64,000 bases of DNA from Pontederia crassipes. Its lineage: Eukaryota; Streptophyta; Magnoliopsida; Commelinales; Pontederiaceae. A model generated the notes under the pieces. That model ran no database searches and was not told the DNA's origin. It saw nothing but the letters and a program-made list of their open reading frames with translations. Both the position numbers and the translations under genes were made by a program. Positions within the stretch are counted from its first letter, which is position 1, and each line of letters opens with the position of its first letter. The stretch is from the NCBI GenBank assembly GCA_030549335.1, contig CM060197.1, forward strand, positions 17,000,501 through 17,064,500, written 5' to 3'. Below, one piece after another: positions 1 through 11,100 of this stretch.

Positions 1-50
1 TTTGAACCTTACTCTAAGACTCTAATCCCCAAGAGCTTTATCATTGATTG

Positions 51-69
51 TAACGGTTCAACTTCGGTT
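51..69 (+). other. TAACGG motif and 11-bp-spaced CGGTT direct repeat
   Basis: The unit holds TAACGG at 51-56, which fits the published YAAC(G/T)G recognition core of MYB-type DNA-binding proteins and the AACGG core of the plant mitosis-specific activator element. CGGTT occurs at 54-58 and again at 65-69, 11 bp apart, about one helical turn, so both copies face the same side of the helix. Recurrent changes here are TAATGG, TAACAG and, in subfamily B, TAAGGG. Six-base matches are common by chance; what is notable is repetition in several hundred units. Binding is not demonstrated. Confidence 0.4.
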
Positions 70-73
70 TGAA
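57..73 (+). other. Imperfect inverted repeat with TTCG loop, present in most units
   Basis: TTCAAC-TTCG-GTTTGAA can pair as six base pairs with one bulged T around a four-base TTCG loop closed by C-G. In RNA, cUUCGg is a well-known very stable tetraloop. The element is kept in most A and B units on both orientations. Its commonest variants fall in or next to the loop: CTACGG, CTGCGG, CATCGG and CTTCAG. Whether the array is transcribed, or whether the DNA strand extrudes here, cannot be told from sequence. Confidence 0.6.
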
Positions 74-91
74 ATAGAGTTAAAGTTCCAA

Positions 92-97
92 AGATCT
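92..97 (+). other. AGATCT palindrome in almost every unit
   Basis: AGATCT at unit positions 92-97 is a perfect 6-bp palindrome kept in nearly all A and B units; the gamma branch with GACCTATC is the main exception. It matters here because the second strand switch (58,652-58,657) lies exactly on a copy of it, where plus- and minus-strand units share the same bases. Confidence 0.85.
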
Positions 98-134
98 ATC
101 ACCTCTTAGGACACCCAAAGGATGTAATAAGTAT

Positions 135-147
135 CTATAACTTATAG
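135..147 (+). other. 13-bp perfect dyad CTATAACTTATAG
   Basis: CTATAA-C-TTATAG is a perfect inverted repeat around one central base at the end of each unit. It survives in most units of both subfamilies. Variants include TTATAAC (gamma GTATTT units), CTATTACTTATAG (unit at 1,185), ATATAAC (units at 20,717 and 21,309) and CTATAACGTATAG in some B units. Short dyads rich in A and T are frequent in centromeric satellites and have been proposed to form non-B DNA. It is the most symmetric element of this unit. Confidence 0.75.
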
Positions 148-148
148 T

Positions 149-296
149 TTTGAACCTTACTCTAAGACTCTAATCCCCAAGAGCTCTATCATTGATTGTA
201 ACGGTTCAACTTCGGTTTGAAATAGAGTTAATGTTCTTGAGATCTATCATCTCTTAGGACACCCAAAGTATGTAATAAGTATCTATAACTTATAGC
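149..296 (+). repeat. Reference unit, subfamily A subtype beta
   Basis: Subtype beta has GAGCTCTATC at 33-42, AATGTTCTTGAG at 82-93, ATCTC instead of ACCTC at 101-105, and AAAGTATG instead of AAAGGTTG at 117-124. These differences travel together, so beta is a real sublineage and not scattered noise. The change at 38 creates an 8-bp palindrome, AGAGCTCT. Beta units commonly alternate with alpha or gamma units. A beta sub-branch carries CTTCAGTTT instead of CTTCGGTTT at 62-70 (for example the units at 2,369, 4,441, 6,069 and 6,809), which destroys the second CpG. Confidence 0.95.
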
Positions 297-444
297 TTTG
301 AACCTTACTCTAAGACTCTAATCCCCAAGAGCTTTAACATTGATTGTAACGGTTCAACTTCGGTTTGAAATAGAGTTAAAGTTCCAAAGATCTATCACCT
401 CTTAGGACACCCAAAGGTTGTAATAAGTATTTATAACTTATAGC
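297..444 (+). repeat. Reference unit, subfamily A subtype gamma
   Basis: Subtype gamma differs from alpha mainly by A at position 41 (GAGCTTTAAC), with GTTG at 121-124. This copy also has GTATTT at 131-136, which replaces the first base of the 135-147 dyad. Other gamma branches carry GACCTATC with CTTAAGAC (for example the unit at 1,333), CTTGGGAC (unit at 889), or ACTACGG/ACTGCGG around position 64 (units at 13,467 and 25,597). Gamma typically follows beta in the 5-unit cassette. Confidence 0.93.
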
Positions 445-2960
445 TTTGAACCTTACTCTAAGACTCTAATCCCCAAGAGCTCTATCATTGATTGTAACGG
501 TTCAACTTCGGTTTGAAATAGAGTTAATGTTCTTGAGATCTATCATCTCTTAGGACACCCAAAGTATGTAATAAGTATCTATAACTTATAGCTTTGAACC
601 TTACTCTAAGACTCTAATCCCCAAGAGCTTTAACATTGATTGTAACGGTTCAACTTCGGTTTGAAATAGAGTTAAAGTTCCAAAGATCTATCACCTCTTA
701 GGACACCCAAAGGTTGTAATAAGTATCTATAACTTATAGCTTTGAACCTTACTCTAAGACTCTAATCCCCAAGAGCTTTATCATTGATTGTAATGGTTCA
801 ACTTCGGTTTGAAATAGAGTTAAAGTTCCAAAGATCTATCACCTCTTAGGACACCCAAAGGTTGTAATAAGTCTCTATAACTTATAGCTTTCAACCTTAC
901 TCTAAGACTCTAATCCCCAAGAGCTTTAACATTGATTGTAACGGTTCAACTTCGGTTTGAAATAGAGTTAAAGTTCCAAAGATCTATCACCTCTTGGGAC
1001 ACCCAAAGGTTGTAATAAGTATCTATAACTTATAGCTTTGAACCTTACTCTAAGACTCTAATCCCCAAGAGCTTTATCATTGATTGTAACGGTTCAACTT
1101 CGGTTTGAAATAGAGTTAAAGTTTCAAAGATCTATCACCTCTTAGGACACCCAAAGGTTGTAATAAGTTTCTATAACTTATAGCTTTGAACCTTACCCTA
1201 AGACTCTAATCCCCAAGAGCTCTATCAATGATTGTAACGGTTCAACTTCGGTTTGAAATAGAGTTAATGTTCTTGAGATCTATCATCTCTTAGGACACCC
1301 AAAGTATGTAATAAGTATCTATTACTTATAGCTTTGAACCTTACTCTAAGACACTAATCCCCAAGAGCTTTAACATTGATTGTAACGGTTCAACTTCGGT
1401 TTGAAATAGAGTTAAAGTTCCAAAGACCTATCACCTCTTAAGACACCCAAAGGTTGTAATAAGTATCTATAACTTATAGTTTTGAACCTTACTCTAAGAC
1501 TCTAATCCCCAAGAGCTTTATCATTGATTGTAACGGTTCAACTTCGGTTTGAAATAGAGTTAAAGTTCCAAAGATCTATCACCTCTTAGGACACCCAAAG
1601 GATGTAATAAGTATCTATAACTTATAGCTTTGAACCTTACTCTAAGACTCTAATCCCCAAGAGCTCTATCATTGATTGTAACGGTTCAACTTCGGTTTGA
1701 AATAGAGTTAATGTTCTTGAGATCTATCATCTCTTAGGACACCCAAAGTATGTAATAAGTATCTATAACTTATAGCTTTGAACCTTACTCTAAGACTCTA
1801 ATCCCCAAGAGCTTTAACATTGATTGTAACGGTTCAACTTCGGTTTGAAATAGAGTTAAAGTTCCAAAGATCTATCACCTCTTAGGACACCCAAAGGTTG
1901 TAATAAGTATTTATAACTTATAGCTTTGAACCTTACTCTAAGACTCTAATCCCCAAGAGCTCTATCATTGATTGTAACGGTTCAACTTCGGTTTGAAATA
2001 GAGTTAATGTTCTTGAGATCTATCATCTCTTAGGACACCCAAAGTATGTAATAAGTATCTATAACTTATAGCTTTGAACCTTACTCTAAGACTCTAATCC
2101 CCAAGAGCTTTAACATTGATTGTAACGGTTCAACTTCGGTTTGAAATAGAGTTAAAGTTCCAAAGATCTATCACCTCTTAGGACACCCAAAGGTTGTAAT
2201 AAGTATCTATAACTTATAGCTTTGAACCTTACTCTAAGACTCTAATCCCCAGGAGCTTTATCATTGATTGTAACGGTTCAACTTCGGTTTGAAATAGAGT
2301 TAAAGTTCCAAAGATCTATCACCTCTTAGGACACCCAAAGGATGTAATAAGTATCTATAACTTATAGCTTTGAACCTTACTCTAAGACTCTAATCCCCAA
2401 GAGCTCTATCATTGATTGTAACGGTTCAACTTCAGTTTGAAATAGAGTTAATGTTCTTGAGATCTATCATCTCTTAGGACACCCAAAGTATGTAATAAGT
2501 ATCTATAACTTATAGCTTTGAACCTTACTCTAAAACTCTAATCCCAAAGAGCTTTATCATTGATTGTAACGGTTCAACTTCGGTTTGAAATAGAGTTAAA
2601 GTTCCAAAGATCTATCACCTCTTAGGACACCCAAAGGTTGTAATAAGTCTCTATAACTTATAGCTTTGAACCTTACTCTAAGACTCTAATCCCCAAGAGC
2701 TTTATCATTGATTGTAACGGTTCAACTTCGGTTTGAAATAGAGTTAAAGTTCCAAAGATCTATCACCTCTTAGGACACCCAAAGGTTGTAATAAGTATCT
2801 ATAACTTATAGCTTTGAACCTTACTCTAAGACTCTAATCCCCAAGAGCTTTATCATTGATTGTAACGGTTCAACTTCGGTTTGAAATAGAGTTAATGTTC
2901 TTGAGATCTATCATCTCTTAGGACACCCAAAGTATGTAATAAGTATCTATAACTTATAGC

Positions 2961-3552
2961 TTTGAACCTTACTCTAAGACTCTAATCCCCAAGAGCTTTA
3001 TCATTGATTGTAACGGTTCAACTTCGGTTTGAAATAGAGTTAAAGTTTCAAAGATCTATCACCTCTTAGGAAACCCAAAGGTTGTAATAAGTTTCTATAA
3101 CTTATAGCTTTGAACCTTACTCTAAGACTCTAATCCCCAAGAGCTCTATCATTGATTGTAACGGTTCAACTTCGGTTTGAAATAGAGTTAATGTTCTTGA
3201 GATCTATCATCTCTTAGGACACCCAAAGTATGTAATAAGTATCTATAACTTATAGCTTTGAACCTTACTCTAAGACTCTAATCCCCAAGAGCTTTAACAT
3301 TGATTGTAACGGTTCAACTTCGGTTTGAAATAGAGTTAAAGTTCCAAAGACCTATCACCTCTTAAGACACCCAAAGGTTGTAATAAGTATCTATAACTTA
3401 TAGCTTTGAACCTTACTCGAAGACTCTAATCCCCAAGAGCTTTATCATTGATTGTAATGGTTCAACTTCGGTTTGAAATAGAGTTAAAGTTCCAAAGATC
3501 TATCACCTCTTAGGACACCCAAAGGTTGTAATAAGTATCTATAACTTATAGC
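2961..3552 (+). repeat. Four linking A units
   Basis: Units alpha (GTTTC, GGAAACCC, GTTTCT), beta, gamma (GACCTATC, CTTAAGAC) and alpha (ACTCGAAG, TAATGG). The GAAGAC tag in the last unit recurs next to a GACCTATC gamma unit at 11,249, 16,427 and 23,379, so this short block is related to the start of the later 35-unit HOR. Nothing but satellite is present. Confidence 0.8.
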
Positions 3553-5180
3553 TTTGAACCTTACTCTAAGACTCTAATCCCCAAGAGCTTTATCATTGAT
3601 TGTAACGGTTCAACTTCGGTTTGAAATAGAGTTAAAGTTCCAAAGATCTATCACCTCTTAGGACACCCAAAGGATGTAATAAGTATCTATAACTTATAGC
3701 TTTGAACCTTACTCTAAGACTCTAATCCCCAAGAGCTCTATCATTGATTGTAACGGTTCAACTTCGGTTTGAAATAGAGTTAATGTTCTTGAGATCTATC
3801 ATCTCTTAGGACACCCAAAGTATGTAATAAGTATCTATAACTTATAGCTTTGAACCTTACTCTAAGACTCTAATCCCCAAGAGCTTTAACATTGATTGTA
3901 ACGGTTCAACTTCGGTTTGAAATAGAGTTAAAGTTCCAAAGATCTATCACCTCTTAGGACACCCAAAGGTTGTAATAAGTATTTATAACTTATAGCTTTG
4001 AACCTTACTCTAAGACTCTAATCCCCAAGAGCTCTATCATTGATTGTAACGGTTCAACTTCGGTTTGAAATAGAGTTAATGTTCTTGAGATCTATCATCT
4101 CTTAGGACACCCAAAGTATGTAATAAGTATCTATAACTTATAGCTTTGAACCTTACTCTAAGACTCTAATCCCCAAGAGCTTTAACATTGATTGTAACGG
4201 TTCAACTTCGGTTTGAAATAGAGTTAAAGTTCCAAAGATCTATCACCTCTTAGGACACCCAAAGGTTGTAATAAGTATCTATAACTTATAGCTTTGAACC
4301 TTACTCTAAGACTCTAATCCCCAAGAGCTTTATCATTGATTGTAACGGTTCAACTTCGGTTTGAAATAGAGTTAAAGTTCCAAAGATCTATCACCTCTTA
4401 GGACACCCAAAGGATGTAATAAGTATCTATAACTTATAGCTTTGAACCTTACTCTAAGACTCTAATCCCCAAGAGCTCTATCATTGATTGTAACGGTTCA
4501 ACTTCAGTTTGAAATAGAGTTAATGTTCTTGAGATCTATCATCTCTTAGGACACCCAAAGTATGTAATAAGTATCTATAACTTATAGCTTTGAACCTTAC
4601 TCTAAGACTCTAATCCCCAAGAGCTTTATCATTGATTGTAACGGTTCAACTTCGGTTTGAAATAGAGTTAAAGTTCCAAAGATCTATCACCTCTTAGGAC
4701 ACCCAAAGGTTGTAATAAGTCTCTATAACTTATAGCTTTGAACCTTACTCTAAGACTCTAATCCCCAAGAGCTTTATCATTGATTGTAACGGTTCAACTT
4801 CGGTTTGAAATAGAGTTAAAGTTCCAAAGACCTATCACCTCTTAAGACACCCAAAGGTTGTAATAAGTATCTATAACTTATAGCTTTGAACGTTACTCTA
4901 AGACTCTAATCCCCAAGAGCTTTATCATTGATTGTAACGGTTCAACTTCGGTTTGAAATAGAGTTAAAGTTCCAAAGATCTATCACCTCTTAGGACACCC
5001 AAAGGTTGTAATAAGTATCTATAACTTATAGCTTTGAACCTTACTCTAAGACTCTAATCCCCAAGAGCTTTATCATTGATTGTAACGGTTGAACTTCGGT
5101 TTGAAATAGAGTTAAAGTTCCAAAGATCTATCACCTCTTAGGACACCCAAAGGTTGTAATAAGTCTCTATAACTTATAGC
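3553..5180 (+). repeat. 16-unit-shift direct repeat, first copy (11 units)
   Basis: Eleven units whose tags recur in order at 5,921-7,548, a shift of 2,368 bp (16 units). Tags are the alpha(GATG) starts, CTTCAGTTT (4,441 and 6,809), GTCTCT (4,589 and 6,957), GACCTATC with CTTAAGAC (4,737 and 7,105), GAACGTTAC (4,885 and 7,253) and GGTTGAACTT (5,033 and 7,401). The GAACGTTAC then GGTTGAACTT pair later reappears at 23,969 onward, so this block seeded other HOR copies. Confidence 0.86.
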
Positions 5181-5920
5181 TTTCAACCTTACTCTAAGAC
5201 TCTAATCCCCAAGAGCTTTAACATTGATTGTAACGGTTCAACTTCGGTTTGAAATAGAGTTAAAGTTCCAAAGATCTATCACCTCTTAGGACACCCAAAG
5301 GATGTAATAAGTATCTATAACTTATAACTTTGAACCTTACTCTAAGACTCTAATCCCCAAGAGCTCTATCATTGATTGTAACGGTTCAACTTCGGTTTGA
5401 AATAGAGTTAATGTTCTTGAGATCTATCATCTCTTAGAACACCCAAAGTATGTAATAAGTATCTATAACTTATAGCTTTGAACCTTACTCTAAGACTCTA
5501 ATCCCCAAGAGCTTTAACATTGATTGTAACGGTTCAACTTCGGTTTGAAATAGAGTTAAAGTTCCAAAGATCTATCACCTCTTAGGACACCCAAAGGTTG
5601 TAATAAGTATTTATAACTTATAGCTTTGAACCTTACTCTAAGACTCTAATCCCCAAGAGCTCTATCATTGATTGTAACGGTTCAACTTCGGTTTGAAATA
5701 GAGTTAATGTTCTTGAGATCTATCATCTCTTAGGACACCCAAAGTATGTAATAAGTATCTATAACTTATAGCTTTGAACCTTACTCTAAGACTCTAATCC
5801 CCAAGAGCTTTAACATTGATTGTAACGGTTCAACTTCGGTTTGAAATAGAGTTAAAGTTCCAAAGATCTATCACCTCTTAGGACACCCAAAGGTTGTAAT
5901 AAGTATCTATAACTTATAGC

Positions 5921-7548
5921 TTTGAACCTTACTCTAAGACTCTAATCCCCAAGAGCTTTATCATTGATTGTAACGGTTCAACTTCGGTTTGAAATAGAGT
6001 TAAAGTTCCAAAGATCTATCACCTCTTAGGACACCCAAAGGATGTAATAAGTATCTATAACTTATAGCTTTGAACCTTACTCTAAGACTCTAATCCCCAA
6101 GAGCTCTATCATTGATTGTAACGGTTCAACTTCAGTTTGAAATAGAGTTAATGTTCTTGAGATCTATCATCTCTTAGGACACCCAAAGTATGTAATAAGT
6201 ATCTATAACTTATAGCTTTGAACCTTACTCTAAGACTCTAATCCCCAAGAGCTTTAACATTGATTGTAACGGTTCAACTTCGGTTTGAAATAGAGTTAAA
6301 GTTCCAAAGATCTATCACCTCTTAGGACACCCAAAGGTTGTAATAAGTATTTATAACTTATAGCTTTGAACCTTACTCTAAGACTCTAATCCCCAAGAGC
6401 TCTATCATTGATTGTAACGGTTCAACTTCGGTTTGAAATAGAGTTAATGTTCTTGAGATCTATCATCTCTTAGGACACCCAAAGTATGTAATAAGTATCT
6501 ATAACTTATAGCTTTGAACCTTACTCTAAGACTCTAATCCCCAAGAGCTTTAACATTGATTGTAACGGTTCAACTTCGGTTTGAAATAGAGTTAAAGTTC
6601 CAAAGATCTATCACCTCTTAGGACACCCAAAGGTTGTAATAAGTATCTATAACTTATAGCTTTGAACCTTACTCTAAGACTCTAATCCCCAAGAGCTTTA
6701 TCATTGATTGTAACGGTTCAACTTCGGTTTGAAATAGAGTTAAAGTTCCAAAGATCTATCACCTCTTAGGACACCCAAAGGATGTAATAAGTATCTATAA
6801 CTTATAGCTTTGAACCTTACTCTAAGACTCTAATCCCCAAGAGCTCTATCATTGATTGTAACGGTTCAACTTCAGTTTGAAATAGAGTTAATGTTCTTGA
6901 GATCTATCATCTCTTAGGACACCCAAAGTATGTAATAAGTATCTATAACTTATAGCTTTGAACCTTACTCTAAGACTCTAATCCCCAAGAGCTTTATCAT
7001 TGATTGTAACGGTTCAACTTCGGTTTGAAATAGAGTTAAAGTTCCAAAGATCTATCACCTCTTAGGACACCCAAAGGTTGTAATAAGTCTCTATAACTTA
7101 TAGCTTTGAACCTTACTCTAAGACTCTAATCCCCAAGAGCTTTATCATTGATTGTAACGGTTCAACTTCGGTTTGAAATAGAGTTAAAGTTCCAAAGACC
7201 TATCACCTCTTAAGACACCCAAAGGTTGTAATAAGTATCTATAACTTATAGCTTTGAACGTTACTCTAAGACTCTAATCCCCAAGAGCTTTATCATTGAT
7301 TGTAACGGTTCAACTTCGGTTTGAAATAGAGTTAAAGTTCCAAAGATCTATCACCTCTTAGGACACCCAAAGGTTGTAATAAGTATCTATAACTTATAGC
7401 TTTGAACCTTACTCTAAGACTCTAATCCCCAAGAGCTTTATCATTGATTGTAACGGTTGAACTTCGGTTTGAAATAGAGTTAAAGTTCCAAAGATCTATC
7501 ACCTCTCAGGACACCCAAAGGTTGTAAGAAGTCTCTATAACTTATAGC
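5921..7548 (+). repeat. 16-unit-shift direct repeat, second copy
   Basis: Second copy of 3,553-5,180. Private differences include CTTCAGTTT in the first beta unit (6,069) and CTCTCAGG plus GTAAGAAG near 7,505-7,530 in the last unit. The five units between the copies (5,181-5,920) are another cassette whose first unit begins CTTTCAACC and whose beta carries CTTAGAAC. Confidence 0.85.
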
Positions 7549-8140
7549 TTTCAACCTTACTCTAAGACTCTAATCCCCAAGAGCTTTAACATTGATTGTA
7601 ACGGTTCAACTTCGGTTTGAAATAGAGTTAAAGTTCCAAAGATCTATCACCTCTTGGGACACCCAAAGGTTGTAATAAGTATCTATAACTTATAGCTTTG
7701 AACCTTACTCTAAGACTCTAATCCCCAAGAGCTTTATCATTGATTGTAACGGTTCAACTTCGGTTTGAAATAGAGTTAAAGTTTCAAAGATCTATCACCT
7801 CTTAGGACACCCAAAGGTTGTAATAAGTTTCTATAACTTATAGCTTTGAACCTTACCCTAAGACTCTAATCCCCAAGAGCTCTATCAATGATTGTAACGG
7901 TTCAACTTCGGTTTGAAATAGAGTTAATGTTCTTGAGATCTATCATCTCTTAGGACACCCAAAGTATGTAATAAGTATCTATTACTTATAGCTTTGAACC
8001 TTACTCTAAGACTCTAATCCCCAAGAGCTTTAACATTGATTGTAACGGTTCAACTTCGGTTTGAAATAGAGTTAAAGTTCCAAAGACCTATCACCTCTTA
8101 AGACACCCAAAGGTTGTAATAAGTATCTATAACTTATAGC
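7549..8140 (+). repeat. Four-unit bridge equal to 889-1,480
   Basis: The order CTTTCAACC gamma with CTTGGGAC, alpha GTTTC/GTTTCT, beta CCCTAAG/TCAATG/CTATTAC, gamma GACCTATC/CTTAAGAC repeats the block at 889-1,480 and again at 9,029-9,620. This four-unit string is one of the most reused blocks of subfamily A: it also appears at 11,839, 17,313 and 24,265. Confidence 0.85.
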
Positions 8141-11100
8141 TTTGAACCTTACTCTAAGACTCTAATCCCCAAGAGCTTTATCATTGATTGTAACGGTTCA
8201 ACTTCGGTTTGAAATAGAGTTAAAGTTCCAAAGATCTATCACCTCTTAGGACACCCAAAGGATGTAATAAGTATCTATAACTTATAGCTTTGAACCTTAC
8301 TCTAAGACTCTAATCCCCAAGAGCTCTATCATTGATTGTAACGGTTCAACTTCGGTTTGAAATAGAGTTAATGTTCTTGAGATCTATCATCTCTTAGGAC
8401 ACCCAAAGTATGTAATAAGTATCTATAACTTATAGCTTTGAACCTTACTCTAAGACTCTAATCCCCAAGAGCTTTAACATTGATTGTAACGGTTCAACTT
8501 CGGTTTGAAATAGAGTTAAAGTTCCAAAGATCTATCACCTCTTAGGACACCCAAAGGTTGTAATAAGTATTTATAACTTATAGCTTTGAACCTTACTCTA
8601 AGACTCTAATCCCCAAGAGCTCTATCATTGATTGTAACGGTTCAACTTCGGTTTGAAATAGAGTTAATGTTCTTGAGATCTATCATCTCTTAGGACACCC
8701 AAAGTATGTAATAAGTATCTATAACTTATAGTTTTGAACCTTACTCTAAGACTCTAATCCCCAAGAGCTTTAACATTGATTGTAACGGTTCAACTTCGGT
8801 TTGAAATAGAGTTAAAGTTCCAAAGATCTATCACCTCTTAGGACACCCAAAGGTTGTAATAAGTATCTATAACTTATAGCTTTGAACCTTACTCTAAGAC
8901 TCTAATCCCCAAGAGCTTTATCATTGATTGTAATGGTTCAACTTCGGTTTGAAATAGAGTTAAAGTTCCAAAGATCTATCACCTCTTAGGACACCCAAAG
9001 GTTGTAATAAGTCTCTATAACTTATAGCTTTCAACCTTACTCTAAGACTCTAATCCCCAAGAGCTTTAACATTGATTGTAACGGTTCAACTTCGGTTTGA
9101 AATAGAGTTAAAGTTCCAAAGATCTATCACCTCTTGGGACACCCAAAGGTTGTAATAAGTATCTATAACTTATAGCTTTGAACCTTACTCTAAGACTCTA
9201 ATCCCCAAGAGCTTTATCATTGATTGTAACGGTTCAACTTCGGTTTGAAATAGAGTTAAAGTTTCAAAGATCTATCACCTCTTAGGACACCCAAAGGTTG
9301 TAATAAGTTTCTATAACTTATAGCTTTGAACCTTACCCTAAGACTCTAATCCCCAAGAGCTCTATCAATGATTGTAACGGTTCAACTTCGGTTTGAAATA
9401 GAGTTAATGTTCTTGAGATCTATCATCTCTTAGGACACCCAAAGTATGTAATAAGTATCTATTACTTATAGCTTTGAACCTTACTCTAAGACACTAATCC
9501 CCAAGAGCTTTAACATTGATTGTAACGGTTCAACTTCGGTTTGAAATAGAGTTAAAGTTCCAAAGACCTATCACCTCTTAAGACACCCAAAGGTTGTAAT
9601 AAGTATCTATAACTTATAGTTTTGAACCTTACTCTAAGACTCTAATCCCCAAGAGCTTTATCATTGATTGTAACGGTTCAACTTCGGTTTGAAATAGAGT
9701 TAAAGTTCCAAAGATCTATCACCTCTTAGGACACCCAAAGGTTGTAATAAGTATTTATAACTTATAGCTTTGAACCTTACTCTAAGACTCTAATCCCCAA
9801 GAGCTCTATCATTGATTGTAACGGTTCAACTTCGGTTTGAAATAGAGTTAATGTTCTTGAGATCTATCATCTCTTAGGACACCCAAAGTATGTAATAAGT
9901 ATCTATAACTTATAGCTTTGAACCTTACTCTAAGACTCTAATCCCCAAGAGCTTTAACATTGATTGTAACGGTTCAACTTCGGTTTGAAATAGAGTTAAA
10001 GTTCCAAAGATCTATCACCTCTTAGGACACCCAAAGGTTGTAATAAGTATTTATAACTTATAGCTTTGAACCTTACTCTAAGACTCTAATCCCCAAGAGC
10101 TCTATCATTGATTGTAACGGTTCAACTTCGGTTTGAAATAGAGTTAATGTTCTTGAGATCTATCATCTCTTAGGACACCCAAAGTATGTAATAAGTATCT
10201 ATAACTTATAGCTTTGAACCTTACTCTAAGACTCTAATCCCCAAGAGCTTTAACATTGATTGTAACGGTTCAACTTCGGTTTGAAATAGAGTTAAAGTTC
10301 CAAAGATCTATCACCTCTTAGGACACCCAAAGGTTGTAATAAGTATCTATAACTTATAGCTTTGAACCTTACTCTAAGACTCTAATCCCCAAGAGCTTTA
10401 TCATTGATTGTAACGGTTCAACTTCGGTTTGAAATAGAGTTAAAGTTCCAAAGATCTATCACCTCTTAGGACACCCAAAGGATGTAATAAGTATCTATAA
10501 CTTATAGCTTTGAACCTTACTCTAAGACTCTAATCCCCAAGAGCTCTATGATTGATTGTAACGGTTCAACTTCAGTTTGAAATAGAGTTAATGTTCTTGA
10601 GATCTATCATCTCTTAGGACACCCAAAGTATGTAATAAGTATCTATAACTTATAGCTTTGAACCTTACTCTAAAACTATAATCCCAAAGAGCTTTATCAT
10701 TGATTGTAACGGTTCAACTTCGGTTTGAAATAGAGTTAAAGTTCCAAAGATCTATCACCTCTTAGGACACCAAAAGGTTGTAATAAGTCTCTATAACTTA
10801 TAGCTTTGAACCTTACTCTAAGACTCTAATCCCCAAGAGCTTTATCATTGATTGTAACGGTTCAACTTCGGTTTGAAATAGAGTTAAAGTTCCAAAGATC
10901 TATCACCTCTTAGGACACCCAAAGGTTGTAATAAGTATCTATAACTTATAGCTTTGAACCTTACTCTAAGACTCTAATCCCTAAGAGCTTTATCATTGAT
11001 TGTAACGGTTCAACTTCGGTTTGAAATAGAGTTAATGTTCTTGAGATCTATCATCTCTTAGGACACCCAAAGTATGTAATAAGTATCTATAACTTATAGC
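8141..11100 (+). repeat. 55-unit-shift direct repeat, second copy
   Basis: Twenty units matching 1-2,960 at a constant 8,140-bp shift. Differences include GTTG with GTATTT instead of GATG in the unit at 9,621, CTATGATTG in the beta at 10,509, CTATAATCCC and CACCAAAAG in the unit at 10,657, and CCCTAAG at 10,953. Its last five units also open the first 35-unit HOR copy, which shows how a segment of one HOR was recruited into the next. Confidence 0.86.

Larger units (their letters stand above)
1..148 (+). repeat. Reference unit, subfamily A subtype alpha
   Basis: First complete unit, used here for numbering. Subfamily A is marked by T at unit position 10 (CCTTACTC), T at 37 (GAGCTT), A at 43 (TCATTG) and C at 89 (GTTCCAAAG). 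Subtype alpha reads GAGCTTTATC at 33-42 and AAAG followed by GATG or GTTG at 117-124; this copy has GATG. Common alpha variants are GTCTCT or GTTTCT at 131-136 instead of GTATCT, GTTTC at 85-89, and CTTTCAACC at the unit start. Each variant recurs in set places in the higher-order repeats, so it works as a tag. Confidence 0.95.
1..740 (+). repeat. Five-unit cassette alpha-beta-gamma-beta-gamma
   Basis: Units at 1, 149, 297, 445 and 593 form the order alpha(GATG)-beta-gamma(GTATTT)-beta-gamma(GTATCT). This order recurs, with point variants, at 1,481, 3,553, 5,181, 5,921, 8,141, 9,621, 13,171, 18,645, 26,189 and 30,775. The cassettes are separated by different numbers of other units, so this is a building block inside longer HORs and not a simple 740-bp period. 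Later copies (13,171 onward) carry ACTACGG or ACTGCGG in the first gamma unit and often GTAACT in place of GTATTT, marking a younger branch. Confidence 0.88.
1..2960 (+). repeat. 55-unit-shift direct repeat, first copy
   Basis: The ordered tags of these 20 units recur at 8,141-11,100, exactly 8,140 bp (55 x 148) downstream. Matching pairs include TAATGG at the unit of 741 and of 8,881, CTTTCAACC at 889 and 9,029, CCCTAAG with TCAATG at 1,185 and 9,325, GACACT at 1,333 and 9,473, and AAAACT with CCCAAAG at 2,517 and 10,657. Preserved private variants in the same order imply a segmental duplication of the array, not chance resemblance of related units. Confidence 0.88.

Noticed and set aside
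51..80. CENP-B box around CTTCGG
   Set aside because: The CENP-B box needs TTCG, then A at the ninth position and CGGG; the unit has TTCGGTTTG followed by AAATAG. The complement strand does not fit either. No functional box is claimed.
135..147. TATA-like promoter in CTATAAC
   Set aside because: The match is part of the dyad and of an A+T-rich unit; no other promoter element or transcript boundary is visible.
1..148. Assigning the satellite to a named species family
   Set aside because: The 148-bp unit is not one I can identify with certainty; similar lengths occur in plants, insects and vertebrates. A search of satellite databases with the 1-148 unit would settle it.
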